Positions 13,105-25,100 of a DNA stretch of 64,000 nt are shown here, piece after piece. Below the pieces are notes generated by a model, which ran no database searches, had not been told where the DNA came from, and was given only the letters and a program-made list of their open reading frames with translations. Origin of the DNA: Chondrilla cf. caribensis (Eukaryota > Porifera > Demospongiae > Chondrillida > Chondrillidae); NCBI GenBank assembly GCA_964020155.1, contig OZ026554.1, forward strand, positions 1,164,247 through 1,228,246, given 5' to 3'. Each line of letters starts with the position of its first letter. Position 1 is the first letter of the stretch. The position numbers and the translations under genes were made by a program.

Positions 13105-16100
13105 CTAGCCAGTGGAATCATCACAATACATGATGATGGTATTCCTTGGAATGATAATGATCTCGTTCTCCTCGATGTTTGCTGTAACCTGTGTGGTAGA
13201 ATTATGAGTAATGGTATATTAATGTGTTCACAAGGCTAAGAATAAAGCTGTACCAATACTTCTTCTCTTACAGTTACCATTATGATAGAGTTTATCTGCT
13301 TTAAGTAATATTAAGTACATTCTAGTATTGGTTTGGAATGTATCAGCAGTACAACTTACCGATATTGTAATCTCGCGGTATCCTTGCACAATGTTGAAAT
13401 TAATCTGGCCTGTACTTTCTCCAATTGTGAATTCCACCATCTTACTCTCAGAGATCACCTCATCCACTGCTATGCCAAAAACAGGTACACTGGTTACCAC
13501 ATGGAAACTGTAGGGAGTGTCACATGGGTTGTAGGTTACTCTGCTACGCATGAATTGGGAAGGAAGGGGGGGGAACGCTGCCATCAGAGAACAATCTGTC
13601 ATGGTACAGTTGTCAGACACTTCACATGATCCAGAGAAGCCTTCTAACTGTAGTGTTCTGTTGACAACCTGATTCATTGATGCACACATCATCTCACTGG
13701 TCACTGTATTGTAACAATATAATGATACCATTAAGGTGTCAAACTAGAAGGTGTCATTGATATTTTAACACCTTGAATAGATATTTGTCAACTACTTATG
13801 TAAATATGTGTATACATACATACATACATACCTTTCCCTTCACACTGTGGTTTTTCTCCACTCCAAGTACCATCTTGTAGACAGACCCTTGTTGGACATC
13901 CATTCACTTCCAAAGGCCCATTACACTGGTAGGTAGCAATTGATCCAACTTCGTAACCATTGGATAGTTCAACAGTCCCACATTGGATGTCCTCAAGAAC
14001 TGGACATACGGTGTACATTTCAATTTCAGTTGGTGGCATCACTCTGAATGTTTTTCCTGGAGTCTCCATTTTCACCTGACAGTGTGCACATAATAAGTAT
14101 ATCAATAATATTATGTATTTGATGTACTGATTAATTATGAGATATACGTACCATTCTTTACATTATGCATGTATACACTTTATGGCTTCCATGACTGGAA
14201 GTGAAATTTGGCAAGAATTAAATTTGGCAGCTTGGAAGTCAAGTAATTTATAGTCAGGGTGTAATCTGACAACATTTCCTAGTAGTTGTACATTGAAGTA
14301 CACCAACTGGCAAGTACAGTGAATTCTTGTTAATCCGCCATTGCTTTATTCGCCAAACCTTTTAACCCACCACAATTTCCCAGTACCAATATAATGTACA
14401 AGTACCAATGAACATCCAGTTAATCCGCCAAACTTGTTAATCCACCATATTCTTTGAAAACGAATTGCGGCGGATTAACGAGTATTCACTGTACAGTATT
14501 CCATTAAGGAGGCCCTTTCTGGAAATTATATCTATTTAAAAGTGTATTCAACTACTGAGCAGGAACAACCAAAGTGAGAACCAAGGTAATTGTGAAAGAG
14601 ACTGATTATCTCTTCATTTTGATGACATAATGGTATGGACCTATGTCACATGTAAGTTTAAACATTAGCCATACATGATATTGTGTATGTGTGATTAGAA
14701 ACTCACTCCTAAAATAATTCCATGGTCCTCTTGTTCTATCTCACACGTTACAGTAAGGTTTGTATTTCCAAACCTTCTGGTGGCAATTGCAGTTGAAGGG
14801 AATATACCAACGATAGGTCTGAATTGAGGTGATTGTATCTGCACATGTATGCCGAATGGCCTGTGACCTGGCAACAGCCTTATGGTGCTGTTGAATTTCA
14901 ATGTGAAAAGCCCTGTCGGAATTTCCAATGAGCACGTGATTGTCAGACAATCGTCAGATAGATTACACTCTCCTGAAGTTTCATTGTTATCAACTATTCC
15001 GGCTATTGCTGTCCTTGCTGAGGCACACATGGTTTCCTGTGTAGCTTTGAATATATGTGAAAAAATATACACAAAATTCAAATGTACTGACTTGTACCAT
15101 CTTATATCATAATATACTAGTTTAGATAGAGCCTTAATTGACTCGCTTAAGGTCATCCAGTGTATACATACGTACATGTGCATTCAAGCGATGTTACATG
15201 AGTGTAGGGATGAAAATTAGTTTTTGGTTGTGATAGGCCATATCCCTGAATATAGTTGCTTAGGCTCACAATCCATTGAAATAGCACTCACTATTGTATT
15301 CCCTGCAAACATGGGAAGACCCCCAGGGAGTTCAGCTATTGATCGTAAGTACGTTTGGGTGATTCCTAGCTTTCCACGTGATGGAAATTTATCCGTTAAT
15401 CCAAAATTAAATTATCCAGCAAATGAGGTAACATCCTCCATTATTTTTTTTTCACAGTAGAGTTTTTTTTGTAATATAATTTGCCATAATGGCTTGAGAT
15501 ATCGATTTTCTCCACATACAATTGGTGGGAAATCACACTGGCTATTCCAAACAGATCTCATACATGTCTGTAGGCATTCTTGTATTTGCGGACAACGTTT
15601 TCTGTTTATATGTGTCTTCTTAACATTTTAATATATCAAGAATCCCACATGCACAGCTAGTGTTTGGAGTATTTAGTGAATTGAACATGCTGTCCGACTT
15701 GAACACTCAAAATGTCTGATTGATCTTTTATGGTTGGCAAATGACTGATGCACGACTGCTGTTTTCAGCACTGTGTGTGCAATTGTAACTTCAATCATAG
15801 AGGTGAGCAGCATTTGTTTATTTAGATGTATTTATACCAGCAAAACCACATTGCATGGGTCTATATTATCATTCCAATGAATTGTACTTACTTTCACAAT
15901 GAGGCTCTGCTCCACTCCATGTTCCATCAGCTTGACAGGTCCTGATGGAAGGTCCATCCAGTTCATGTATAGGTTCACATTCATACTGTGCAGTAGATCC
16001 CACTGTAGCCACATCCGGTCTGATGACAGTACCATGTGTTATGTCGGGCAGTGTTGGACACACACATGTCATCTTTACATCAGTTGGAGGTAGAAACACA

Positions 16101-18440
16101 ATCTCTCTGCCAAGAACACATGCTATACTCTGTAGCATTATAGTAGAAAGTATTTTATATGTAAAGGCATTGCACAGAGATTATCATGTTTACACAGTGG
16201 AGCACCTACACTAGTGTACTACTGGTGCATGTGTGCAGTGTGTTTATTAGACTTTCTAGTGTGTACCAACAATATGTACATGTACGTATATAGACATGCA
16301 ATAGGTGTACCAATATATTGTATGTGTTTAAAAAGTAGTTACTGTGTCTGGTGTATGGTGTGCTTCTCACTGATGTAGTGACTCCATAAGGTTTCTGATC
16401 CATTTCAGCTATTATAGTGGTGGTAAAATTCCTGGTTGGGTCATATAGTGATAAAACTGTGTTATGGGCAAAGACACCATTGACAATTGTGTTATTGTCA
16501 CTTGTTGAACGTAACAGCATTCCATAAGGCGTCTGACAAGGTAGTAAGATCACAGTACTATTGTAATCTACAACCAATGGGATCACCACAAGTTTCAATC
16601 CTAGACAGCTCAAGGAGAGGCAATCGCTGGAAACTGTACACTCTCCAAATGTTCCAATTGAAGTTGTAGTCAGACTGGTAGCCATATTCATTAGTGATTG
16701 ACACATGCTCTCAACAGGAACTGCAGTTTCAAAGGAGTTACATGCATCATATTGGAATAGTTATCCTAACAATGACGGTAGTGCCACCACATGTACGTAG
16801 GTATGTACTATATACGGTACGGTTCAAAAAAAACTAAACGTTACCGGATAAAAGTTACCTGTTAATCCGGTAACAGTTAACGCTTTTCGGTAAAAAGTTA
16901 ACTGATTTCCGGTAACCGTTAACCGATAACCGTTAACGGATAACCGTCACTGGTACGTTATAAATTCTTAATCGTTGAAAAAGAAGGACTTAAAGTATCG
17001 AAGACGAGTGTTTGAGAAACGATTCAAAAGTACAAAAGACATGGGAACATCTCTCCGTCTTCCTGGAACCACTCGACCGACTCTTCGACGGATCGTTCGT
17101 GAGTTACGCAATTCGCAGCTGTCATTTGGTAATATACGATTACGTACTAATGATTACGCAATGACAAAGCTACCGGTAACGGTTAACGGATATCGGTTAA
17201 CCGTTAACTGTTAACTGAAAAAAGGTAAAAGTGATTACCGTTTGGTTTTTTTTGAACCGTACTGTACAGGAAAAAATTATGTATGTATTCAATGTGTATA
17301 GTACGTGTATATAAATTTAGTCATCATCATCTGTGAGTTCCTCAGCCTACTACGTATCTTGAAGAGGTCCATTGTACTCACCTTGACATGTTGGAGCTGT
17401 ACCACTCCATGTCCCATCATCCTGACACGTTCTAGTGTCCTCCCCATTCAGTTGGAAGTGCTGGTCACACTGATATGTAGCAGTGTCTCCAATCATGGTT
17501 CCTCCGGACACATCCACTGTTCCATGGTCAATATCTCCGGGATGTCCACAGTCGCGATCACAGCTCATGCAAATCTCACTTTCAGTCCCAGGTGGGGTGA
17601 TATGTATGGTCCTACCTAAGACTTTCACTCTAACCTGAATATAGTGTAAGGAGAACAATATTCCATATACTGCATGAGCTATATAGTATGAATCGTACAA
17701 TATGTACGTAAGTGGTATATGTGCTGCAGTATGCATTATAATATCACTGAAAGATTTTCAACAGAATATATTGTATGTGTGACAATTGTTTGTTCACCTT
17801 TGTTGACAGTCCGCATGGTCTCTTTGTGATGCCAATTGTGAATTCAAATGGAGTATTACCAACTACTCCTGATAATACCCTACGTTTATTAAACCTGCCA
17901 TCGATGATTGTACCTATCCCTGGACTAGTGACCTTGTAAGAGATAGCTGGTGGCTTTGCACAAGGGAACAGGTGTATTTGTGTTATGACGATAATGTTTG
18001 GTGTAAGACCAAAGCTCCTCAGAGACTGACAACTCATGTCAATGCAGTCACTGGACAAAGTACATCTTCCTCCAATAGTTGTACTTAGTATTTGTTTTCC
18101 GAATGTCTCCAATGATTTGCACATTTTCTCCTTTGCAACTGTATCATAATAGGGCTATGTGACATGTATCCTCTGGTAGTATATGTAGACAGTGTGTACA
18201 CTCTCACCTATACATGTTGGTTCCGTCCCACTCCATGTTCCATCAGACAGACATGTTCTTGTTGCTGGTCCCTTGAGCTGATAGTCCTGGTTGCAGTTGT
18301 AAGTGGCAGTGGAACCAGGTGTGACTCCAGTCATGTTAACAGATCCTTTGTCGATGTCTTTAAGTGTCTTACAGTTACTCACATCTACGTGTGCAATGTA
18401 GTATCCAGAGTAGGTCAGAGCGAGTACACACATGCATGCA

Positions 18441-18509
<69 letters not shown>

Positions 18510-19400
18510 CACATACACACACACACACATACACTATGTACGTACATACTATATTCCCCATTTGTATATGTACAGTATTCAACTCACCAGGTACAGTTAC
18601 TTGTTGGTTTTTTTTTCCTGACTTACACTTGATCTCAACTGAATACGTTCCTGGTCTCACCGACATGGAGAACTTGTCGAAACCTGCATAGGGATACAGT
18701 AAATGTCATTTTTCACTGTGTGTGTATATGTACAAAATATATGTTATATTGGTATAGGTGTAGAACACCATGTACTATATTAGTAATATTTGTTTGTGGT
18801 GATGCACAATTATATATTATTATGTATTTCAATTTAGTATTTACAGCATGTGGTACAGTTGTACCTCATGTCCAGCAGCTACTCTTTTACTGTACATTAA
18901 ATGTATCTCTGAAACAACCCACATTTCTTTATAGTTCCAAAGGAAACCTTTTTTCTTCCTTGGACTGTCTTCACAAGACACTGGCATGTTCCACTACCAC
19001 TGTAGTCAAAGTCCACATGGAGACTGTAGTAGTCCCCATCCTGTACTGAAGAGACGGTCACATTCTGCAGAGCAGGGGGGTTCCTTTGAGCGTTCACGGT
19101 CAATGTAGCCAACACTAAACCTACAGAGTGTTGGAATGTACAGTGGTAGCAAATACAATACGAGGAAACTATCTACCTTCTGTTTGTTCCTTGTTTCTAC
19201 ACATGTGTAGACAAAATCATACAGTGTACGAACTTACTCCTTCTACAAGTATTCACATACACACAACTGTAATACACCTTCTACAGTTATTCACATGCAT
19301 GCAACTGTAATACACCTTCTACAGTTATTCACATACATGCAACTGTGTTTACAGTTAAACAGAACTCCTCACCTAACAGAAGAGCTACTGTGGGCTTCAT
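13105..19400 (-). CDS. Gene C: near-identical duplicate of gene A, 12 exons, 896 aa
   Basis: Exons: 19400-19373, 19120-18923, 18683-18588, 18384-18208, 18138-17798, 17634-17382, 16720-16371, 16129-15892, 15044-14707, 14075-13832, 13703-13360, 13188-13105. They sum to 2691 nt in one frame. Domain order matches gene A: signal peptide (MKPTVALLL start), N-terminal domain, CCP, then X/CCP alternation and a terminal linker (V-T-A-N-I-E-E-N-E-I). Differences from A: exon 7 is 6 nt shorter (two residues lost after V-V-I-P), and exon 10 uses a donor 6 nt further on, adding two codons. In the last exon the conserved I-L-G-R has become I-E-E-N and the final Cys is Gly. Two TA-flanked small transposons sit in its introns and are absent from gene A. 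Introns are also highly similar to those of A, so the duplication is recent. Confidence 0.82.
14317..14491. mobile_element. 175-bp TA-flanked MITE in an intron of gene C
   Basis: Inverted ends CAGTGAATTCTTGTTAATCC / CAGTGAATACTCGTTAATCC, TA on both sides, absent from the same intron of gene A (near 1395). Resembles pogo/Tigger-type ends beginning CAGT. Confidence 0.8.
16816..17264. mobile_element. 449-bp MITE rich in GTTAACCG repeats, in an intron of gene C
   Basis: Inverted ends GTACGGTTCAAAAAAAAC. Gene A has the uninterrupted site near 3754. Both halves are packed with palindromic CCGGTAAC and CCGTTAAC words, so it could fold into an extended hairpin. A 79-codon frame inside is probably fortuitous. 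Confidence 0.75.
18443..18508. repeat. (CA)n microsatellite, gene C intron 3
   Basis: Same place as in gene A, about 9 bp shorter. Confidence 0.9.
19239..19352. repeat. 38-bp tandem repeat, 3 copies, in the first intron of gene C
   Basis: Units begin CCTTCTACA and end CAACTGTAATACA, with few differences. Confidence 0.7.
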
Positions 19401-19864
19401 CCTGGCTATCTTCTGTTGTGACCTTCCTATAGTGGTCTCCTCTACTTATTACTGGTGATCATGATAGCTGTTATCGTGGTGAAGTTGTTGTGGTGATAAA
19501 GTTATTGTTATGGTTTCCATGTTGTTGTAGTGGTTGTTGTGGGGTCTTGTCTGATATGTAGGTGACAATACTGCAGTCTGTGAATGTGTTTACTCACCCT
19601 GAGCTGTTCTCATGACCTTTTCTTCCTGTATTGTGTGTATGAACTGTACAGTGTATGTGTATAGATGTATACATGACAGTTGATTGTGTTCTAACAGATT
19701 TGGAGTGAAATGTCATTGTGTCATTGTGTATTTGGGGGGAAAGGGCGTGGCTGTATACATATGTGTATTATGCACATGTCATTGTGTGCAGTTGCATATT
19801 ATAATATTATACAGCTGTACATGCACCTGTGTATGCGTATCTGTACATTGCATATGCGTATGTA

Positions 19865-20041
19865 CTGTGTGTAATAAAGGACGCCATAGAAATTACCTCA
19901 CTACAAAGAATGCGTTCTAAGGGACCAAAAGTAGACTTTCCTATAGTGCTAATATATTTTCCACCTCTGAAGAGTGGACAACCTCTCTACAGTGGGCAAA
20001 ATAGCTGGTCCCGATATGTCCTTTATAGAGGGGTCCCCCTG
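19865..20041. mobile_element. Pogo/Tigger-like MITE copy 1
   Basis: Shares, in opposite orientation, the sequence of the element at 20690-20886, including AAAGGAC near the ends and ACAACCTCTCTACAGTG in the middle. Flanked by TA. Confidence 0.6.
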
Positions 20042-20618
20042 TATATAATATTTATATTTTCGTGAAACAGTAATGTATTCCACGTCATCCCTACATATAG
20101 AGTGCTCTATGATATGACATTGTGTATTTAATATCATGTCAGGCTAATTTTACCATATAAACATGTACTGAATACAAATGTATTGTAAGGATGCAAACTT
20201 TATGTACAATAAACGGCTGAGATGTACATAGGTTTGATAATGATGTTTGCTGTATACCATTTCATGATATGTATGTATTGTATGTACGTATGTGTACATC
20301 ATGATGTCTACTGTATATTCTACTATATGTGTATTGTAGTAGAACATTGTAATGTGACTGACTGGCATGTTTGCTGGAGTACTTACGCATACATGTACAG
20401 TACTAAGCATCTACTGTGAATATACGTACTATGCACGTATATGTGTTTGCTGAGTGTATTTGTGTATGCATTTGCTTCCATGTGGGTTCACTCACATGTG
20501 TAGATATTTCTGTGTTGTGTGTGGTAACAACAGTAATATATTCACTACAACCACTGTTATTCACATGTCATTATTATGTACCCGCAACTGTCTTTACATC
20601 CAGTTTGGAGCTCCTCAC

Positions 20619-20646
20619 CCAACAATAGACCTACTGTGAGCTTCAT
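20619..20646 (-). other. Orphan first exon D (signal-peptide start MKLTVGLLL)
   Basis: A 28-nt exon of the family type: ATG, nine codons, phase-1 end and a GTGAGG donor. It lies about 1.2 kb upstream of gene C's own first exon, with no other coding exon of its own between. It could be an alternative first exon and promoter for gene C (phase 1 fits C exon 2), or the remnant of a deleted gene. Flanking sequence resembles that around C exon 1, so the region was duplicated. Confidence 0.5.
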
Positions 20647-20689
20647 CCTTACTATTTTTCAGTGTTTACTGTTGTAACCTTTTGGTATT

Positions 20690-20886
20690 CTGGGGGACCT
20701 CTCTATAAAGGACACATTAGGACAAGCTATTTTGTTCACTGTAGAGAGGTTGTCCACTCTTCAGAGGTGTAAGATGTATTAGAACTAAAGGTTATTCTAT
20801 TTTTGGTGCCTTAGAACGTGTCCTTTGTAGGGAGGTAATTTCTATGCTGTCCTTTATTGGAGTGTCCTTTAGTAGAGGTTCCACTG
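20690..20886. mobile_element. Pogo/Tigger-like MITE copy 2, inverted relative to copy 1
   Basis: Ends CTGGGGGACCTCTCTATAAA and, inverted, CAGTGGAACCTCTACTAAAG. TA follows the right end. With copy 1 it brackets the orphan exon D region. Confidence 0.6.
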
Positions 20887-21506
20887 TATACTTAATGGTC
20901 ACGATTGTGGTTGCAAGGTCATCACTGTGAAGGTGTTAAGTTGTAATGTAATTACAGTAGAATAACACCTGTATAAGGTCAGTGATGTGCACACCTACAG
21001 TATATTATACATAATATGTGTGTATCAGACTTACTTTAATGTTCATAAGGAGATATACAGTAATATATTATGTATAACTATAGCTAGTAGCTTGCTACAG
21101 TATCCTGACTGCTTTTGTATAGTTTTGTCCCTATCAGTGGGAATATGAATGGTCTGCTCGTCACTTTGGTGACAAGCAGTCCATGGTGTTGTGTTGTTGT
21201 TGTTGTTGGTCCACATTTGATATGTGCCTACTTGCACATGTGTGGATGTTTATTTATGCACTGTATGTACGTACATGTACTGTATGATGACCATGCATCA
21301 ACTATAGCTTTGAAGTATTGCAAGTTAACTCTCTCTCTTATTTGGTGACGATGCCATCTGTATTGACTATTTATATCAGTTTTTACAGCATATAAAGAAT
21401 GCTACTATCTGCTTTGTGTATGTGTGAGTACATACCTATGTGCATCATTGCATCAGTCTCTTCAATAACTTGTATGCTTATATTTTCAATGCATACATAG
21501 TTTTTT

Positions 21507-21833
21507 AGGGGCTGGCGCAGGCAGCCCCTATATTGTTTTCATTTCGACTTCCGGAATGTAACGCTCGTCCGATAGATTATATATAATATGTGTTCCTACG
21601 CGTAATCGCAACAATAAATTTATATTATAATTTATATTGCGCGAAATAAAGATGGCCGATTTCGAACGCCGACAATTAGAAATTGGGCTAGAATTCGTGC
21701 GCTGAAGCTTCGCCGAGCGTAATAACTTCAGCGAAGGTTCTTCTGAAATTAAGAAAGACCTCCAAGTAATTCGAGTGCGGGGGGCGGCAGCCCCACGAGT
21801 TTTTGAACTCGAATTACTTGTTCTTCTGTATTT

Positions 21834-21835
<2 letters not shown>
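21507..21835. repeat. Dispersed repeat, second copy
   Basis: Part matches 5757-5930. The outer parts have GGGGCTG/CAGCCCC inverted words, and AAGTAATTCGAG is inverted as CTCGAATTACTT around a C-rich centre. Probably a transposon remnant downstream of gene E. Confidence 0.45.

Positions 21836-21837
<2 letters not shown>

Positions 21838-21864
<27 letters not shown>
21838..21864. repeat. (TA)n microsatellite
   Basis: Simple TA run downstream of gene E. Confidence 0.8.
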
Positions 21865-21869
<5 letters not shown>

Positions 21870-22006
21870 GCATGTGGAATATATGTTAAGCTGAACTCTT
21901 GCACGAATCACACAGTTCTGCTTAAATAATGATGATGCCTAATCACTTAGCTGAAGTTGATTAATAATGAAAGTATTCTCAATGATGTTGAAACCTAGTA
22001 ATTGAG

Positions 22007-22012
22007 TTTATT
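22007..22012 (-). terminator. Poly(A) signal of gene E
   Basis: AATAAA on the minus strand, about 100 nt after the stop codon. Confidence 0.45.
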
Positions 22013-22113
22013 TGTTCACACTCTTAGAACTACATATGTATGTATCTATCCTACAGTGTTCCAAATCCAGCTCCCATGTGGGTATGTAATACTCAGCAGG
22101 CCGTTATCTCATG

Positions 22114-25100
22114 CTATCCAAAGCTGCAGAAAGCATGGTCTGACATAGTGATATATCCTGGTAGGATTGGCCCTGTATCAATCTTTTGAACACAGTTGAA
22201 GCCCACTGCCTTTGGTGTTGGCAGTCCTTTACAGCACCTCCCATTTGCATCCACTATATTGGGACACAGGCGTAGAGTTCCAGTTGGAGTACAGATGTAC
22301 TCAACCCCGAATGAATTTATGTAGTCGATAGGTCGTGGTGTATAAGTAACAGGACTACAAGTACCTGTAATAGAGCAATAATGATAGTGAACAATCTTCT
22401 AAACTTAACTTCACTATACATCTGTACTGTCTGTGTTTATTGGAATATGAACATCTTCTGTCCTTAGCTCAGTTGTGTTAAATCTATGGGTTTTAGTATG
22501 TTGTCATGACATTGTGTACTGTTATGTATGTGTAGTATCAATAGTATGGAATTGTACATACTTACTGTAGGTATTTGCATTTTTACCTGTGTTAGTCAAT
22601 GCAGTCTCAGGTTTAGCACACTTCAGTGCAAGAATGTAGTTTGTAGTGGAGCAGTTCGGTTGGATTGGGTTACAAAAGCCAAGTCCAGTTTCACATCCAT
22701 CGCATCTGAAACCATTGTGAGTGTCGACCAACTGACTGGGTGGTATGTGTCTGCGTATGAGAGATTGGTACTTGGGTGATAACGGGAAGTATTATACATA
22801 TGTATTATTCAAGTTACATGCACCTTGTCCAGGAGGCTACCATAATCAAATTGTACATGGGGCCATGTGTAAGTATTGTAGTGTTAGCAATACACCCGTG
22901 AACATGAGCCACTCCACCCCCACAAGCTGAATAAAAATTAGTGAGGCATTTGCATTGTTTTTGCTACAAAAAACTGGTACCACCAGGGTAGGGATTCCAC
23001 TATCATACCCTCACTATTTTCTCACCAATGCCATATACGTACATATGCATGATGTGTAATGACACAAAAAGTACTATCGTAATAAATTATGTATAGAAAG
23101 TGTTATCAGAATGTCTGCATTTAGACACTGCCTATACAAAAATTGCTAATAATCACCTGCCCCTTCAGGGATAATATTAACCACTAGAGCCTTACTAGCC
23201 TCCTTAGCCGGTGAGGGAGGGGTGGGAATTCACATTGGTATGTGTGTGATACTCCTCCACCAGCTGTAACTTGGGTTCTGGGTTTACACTACCACACTCA
23301 CTTCACGGTATGGCTGAACGGGTTGCTTGTCACAGGAGGTCCACAGTTGAGTTGACGGCAGACCACATTTGCTGTCTCCAGTGTTGCTTCTCTGTCACAC
23401 ATGATGACTTGAGTGTAATTACCTCTGTACACTCCGCTTATCAGGAGCTGTCCATCACATCGGTCTGGTCCACCTTTCAGTTCTACTACTGGATCTGTCA
23501 CACAATATACATAGACATCTGTACATATTCAAGAGTTCAGTGTATAAGATGAAATATGGTATTCACATCCAATAGCACTCACATATACCAACAGTGTATG
23601 TTATTTGTACAGTGAGTACAATTATACTACCGGTATTATATTTATGGTGTAATTATTCTGTAAGTACTGAGAGGTATGTAATTCCCTTATGCTACGTATA
23701 TTGATGAATTCTGTTACTATTACTTTTAGTGGATAACAATGTGTTAGGTAAGCATTTTCAACTGTGAACAGTGTGTACAAACAACTAGTCCATTGCTGCT
23801 TCACTGCCACAGTGCAGAGGAAGCCAGCAAAATCCATTCATACCTTTAATATGTTCACTTGTGTCACCTGCCTACATTGATCGGAGTAAGAAAATGAAAG
23901 AGAAGCACGTATGTAGGTAGAAATTTGAGTGCATTTGGGAATGTGTCTGTACATTATTCCGTTGTGTACAGTACATCTGAAAAACTACTGTACATGTGTA
24001 TATACAAGGTAGGTACATATATTATGCATATTATTATTATTATTATATATCTACTGTATATACGTATACTGAGTCATGTTATTACTGACATAAGCACACC
24101 ACTGTAACACCTATCATTACAAAATGTTTTATCAAATTTCCGTTCATATGACCTCCACTAGCTACCATTAGTTTCACAAAGATTTTTTCCTCCATTGAAA
24201 CTAACTGTATGAATTTATCCTGACGTGATAATAAAATGGTGAATTACAATCTAGTTATCCATTCATAGAATCCTAACATGTGTTTTACACAGTAATAGCT
24301 TGTATGTACCATAAATGATGTTGTATTGTGCATTCGTGTCTCAAACCTACCCCTTCTTCACACTGGATGTTCACCGTGCTTGACGTTATGTTTTCAAAAT
24401 CACAAACTGTTCTTGCAGTTTGACATCCACACAGTGAGCGTTCATTTCCAGTGCATTCATATAGGTTTATGTGATAGTCCTTTGTAGGTGACTGTACACT
24501 GCCAAGTACATTCAATTGACAGTACATGCATATTCACACCCCACATGTTTGCTCATGTGTGCAACTATCATGCATACTGTGATTCTGTCAATTTCCCTAT
24601 GCACTTCTATCTATTAAATAAATAGCTTAAATGTATACCCTCATGCCAGAACAGTGGAGCTACATTGGTAGCTGAATAGCAGAAACAATGCTCTTATCAA
24701 AAGTTCCTATTTACAGAGGCGATCATTTCTGTATTGCCAGCATCGTCCTACATGAAGCTGCCTAATGAGAGGAATTGCCTCTTGGACAAGTTACTACTAC
24801 CAAGACTCCACTATGCTAAGTCTTTCTTACTCGTTTACGTATGTACATACCCTTATTACCTGTGTATAAATGCTGTAATGTACTGCATGTGGGCACTTAC
24901 TCTGCTGTTCCTCCAGGTATGCTACATGATGGGTGAAGAGAGGAGAATGAGTGCTATACATACATTACATACATATGTACATTTAAATATACACTAAAAC
25001 TGAACACGTGCCTACATTTATAAAGACCCATACTGTACGTGAACAAAGAACGATGTCCTTATTAAAATTACTACGCTGTATGGGATGCTCAAACCATGCT

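Larger units (their letters stand above)
20890..22006. other. Region upstream of D and downstream of E
   Basis: AT-rich, with a dispersed repeat and a TA run. No coding sequence I can support. Confidence 0.55.

Noticed and set aside
16975..17214. 79-codon basic open frame inside the gene C MITE
   Set aside because: The element is short and repeat-rich; the frame matches no transposase motif I can see.
19684..20065. Plus-strand Cys/Val/Tyr-rich frames
   Set aside because: Simple-sequence and MITE-derived, with no domain or start context.
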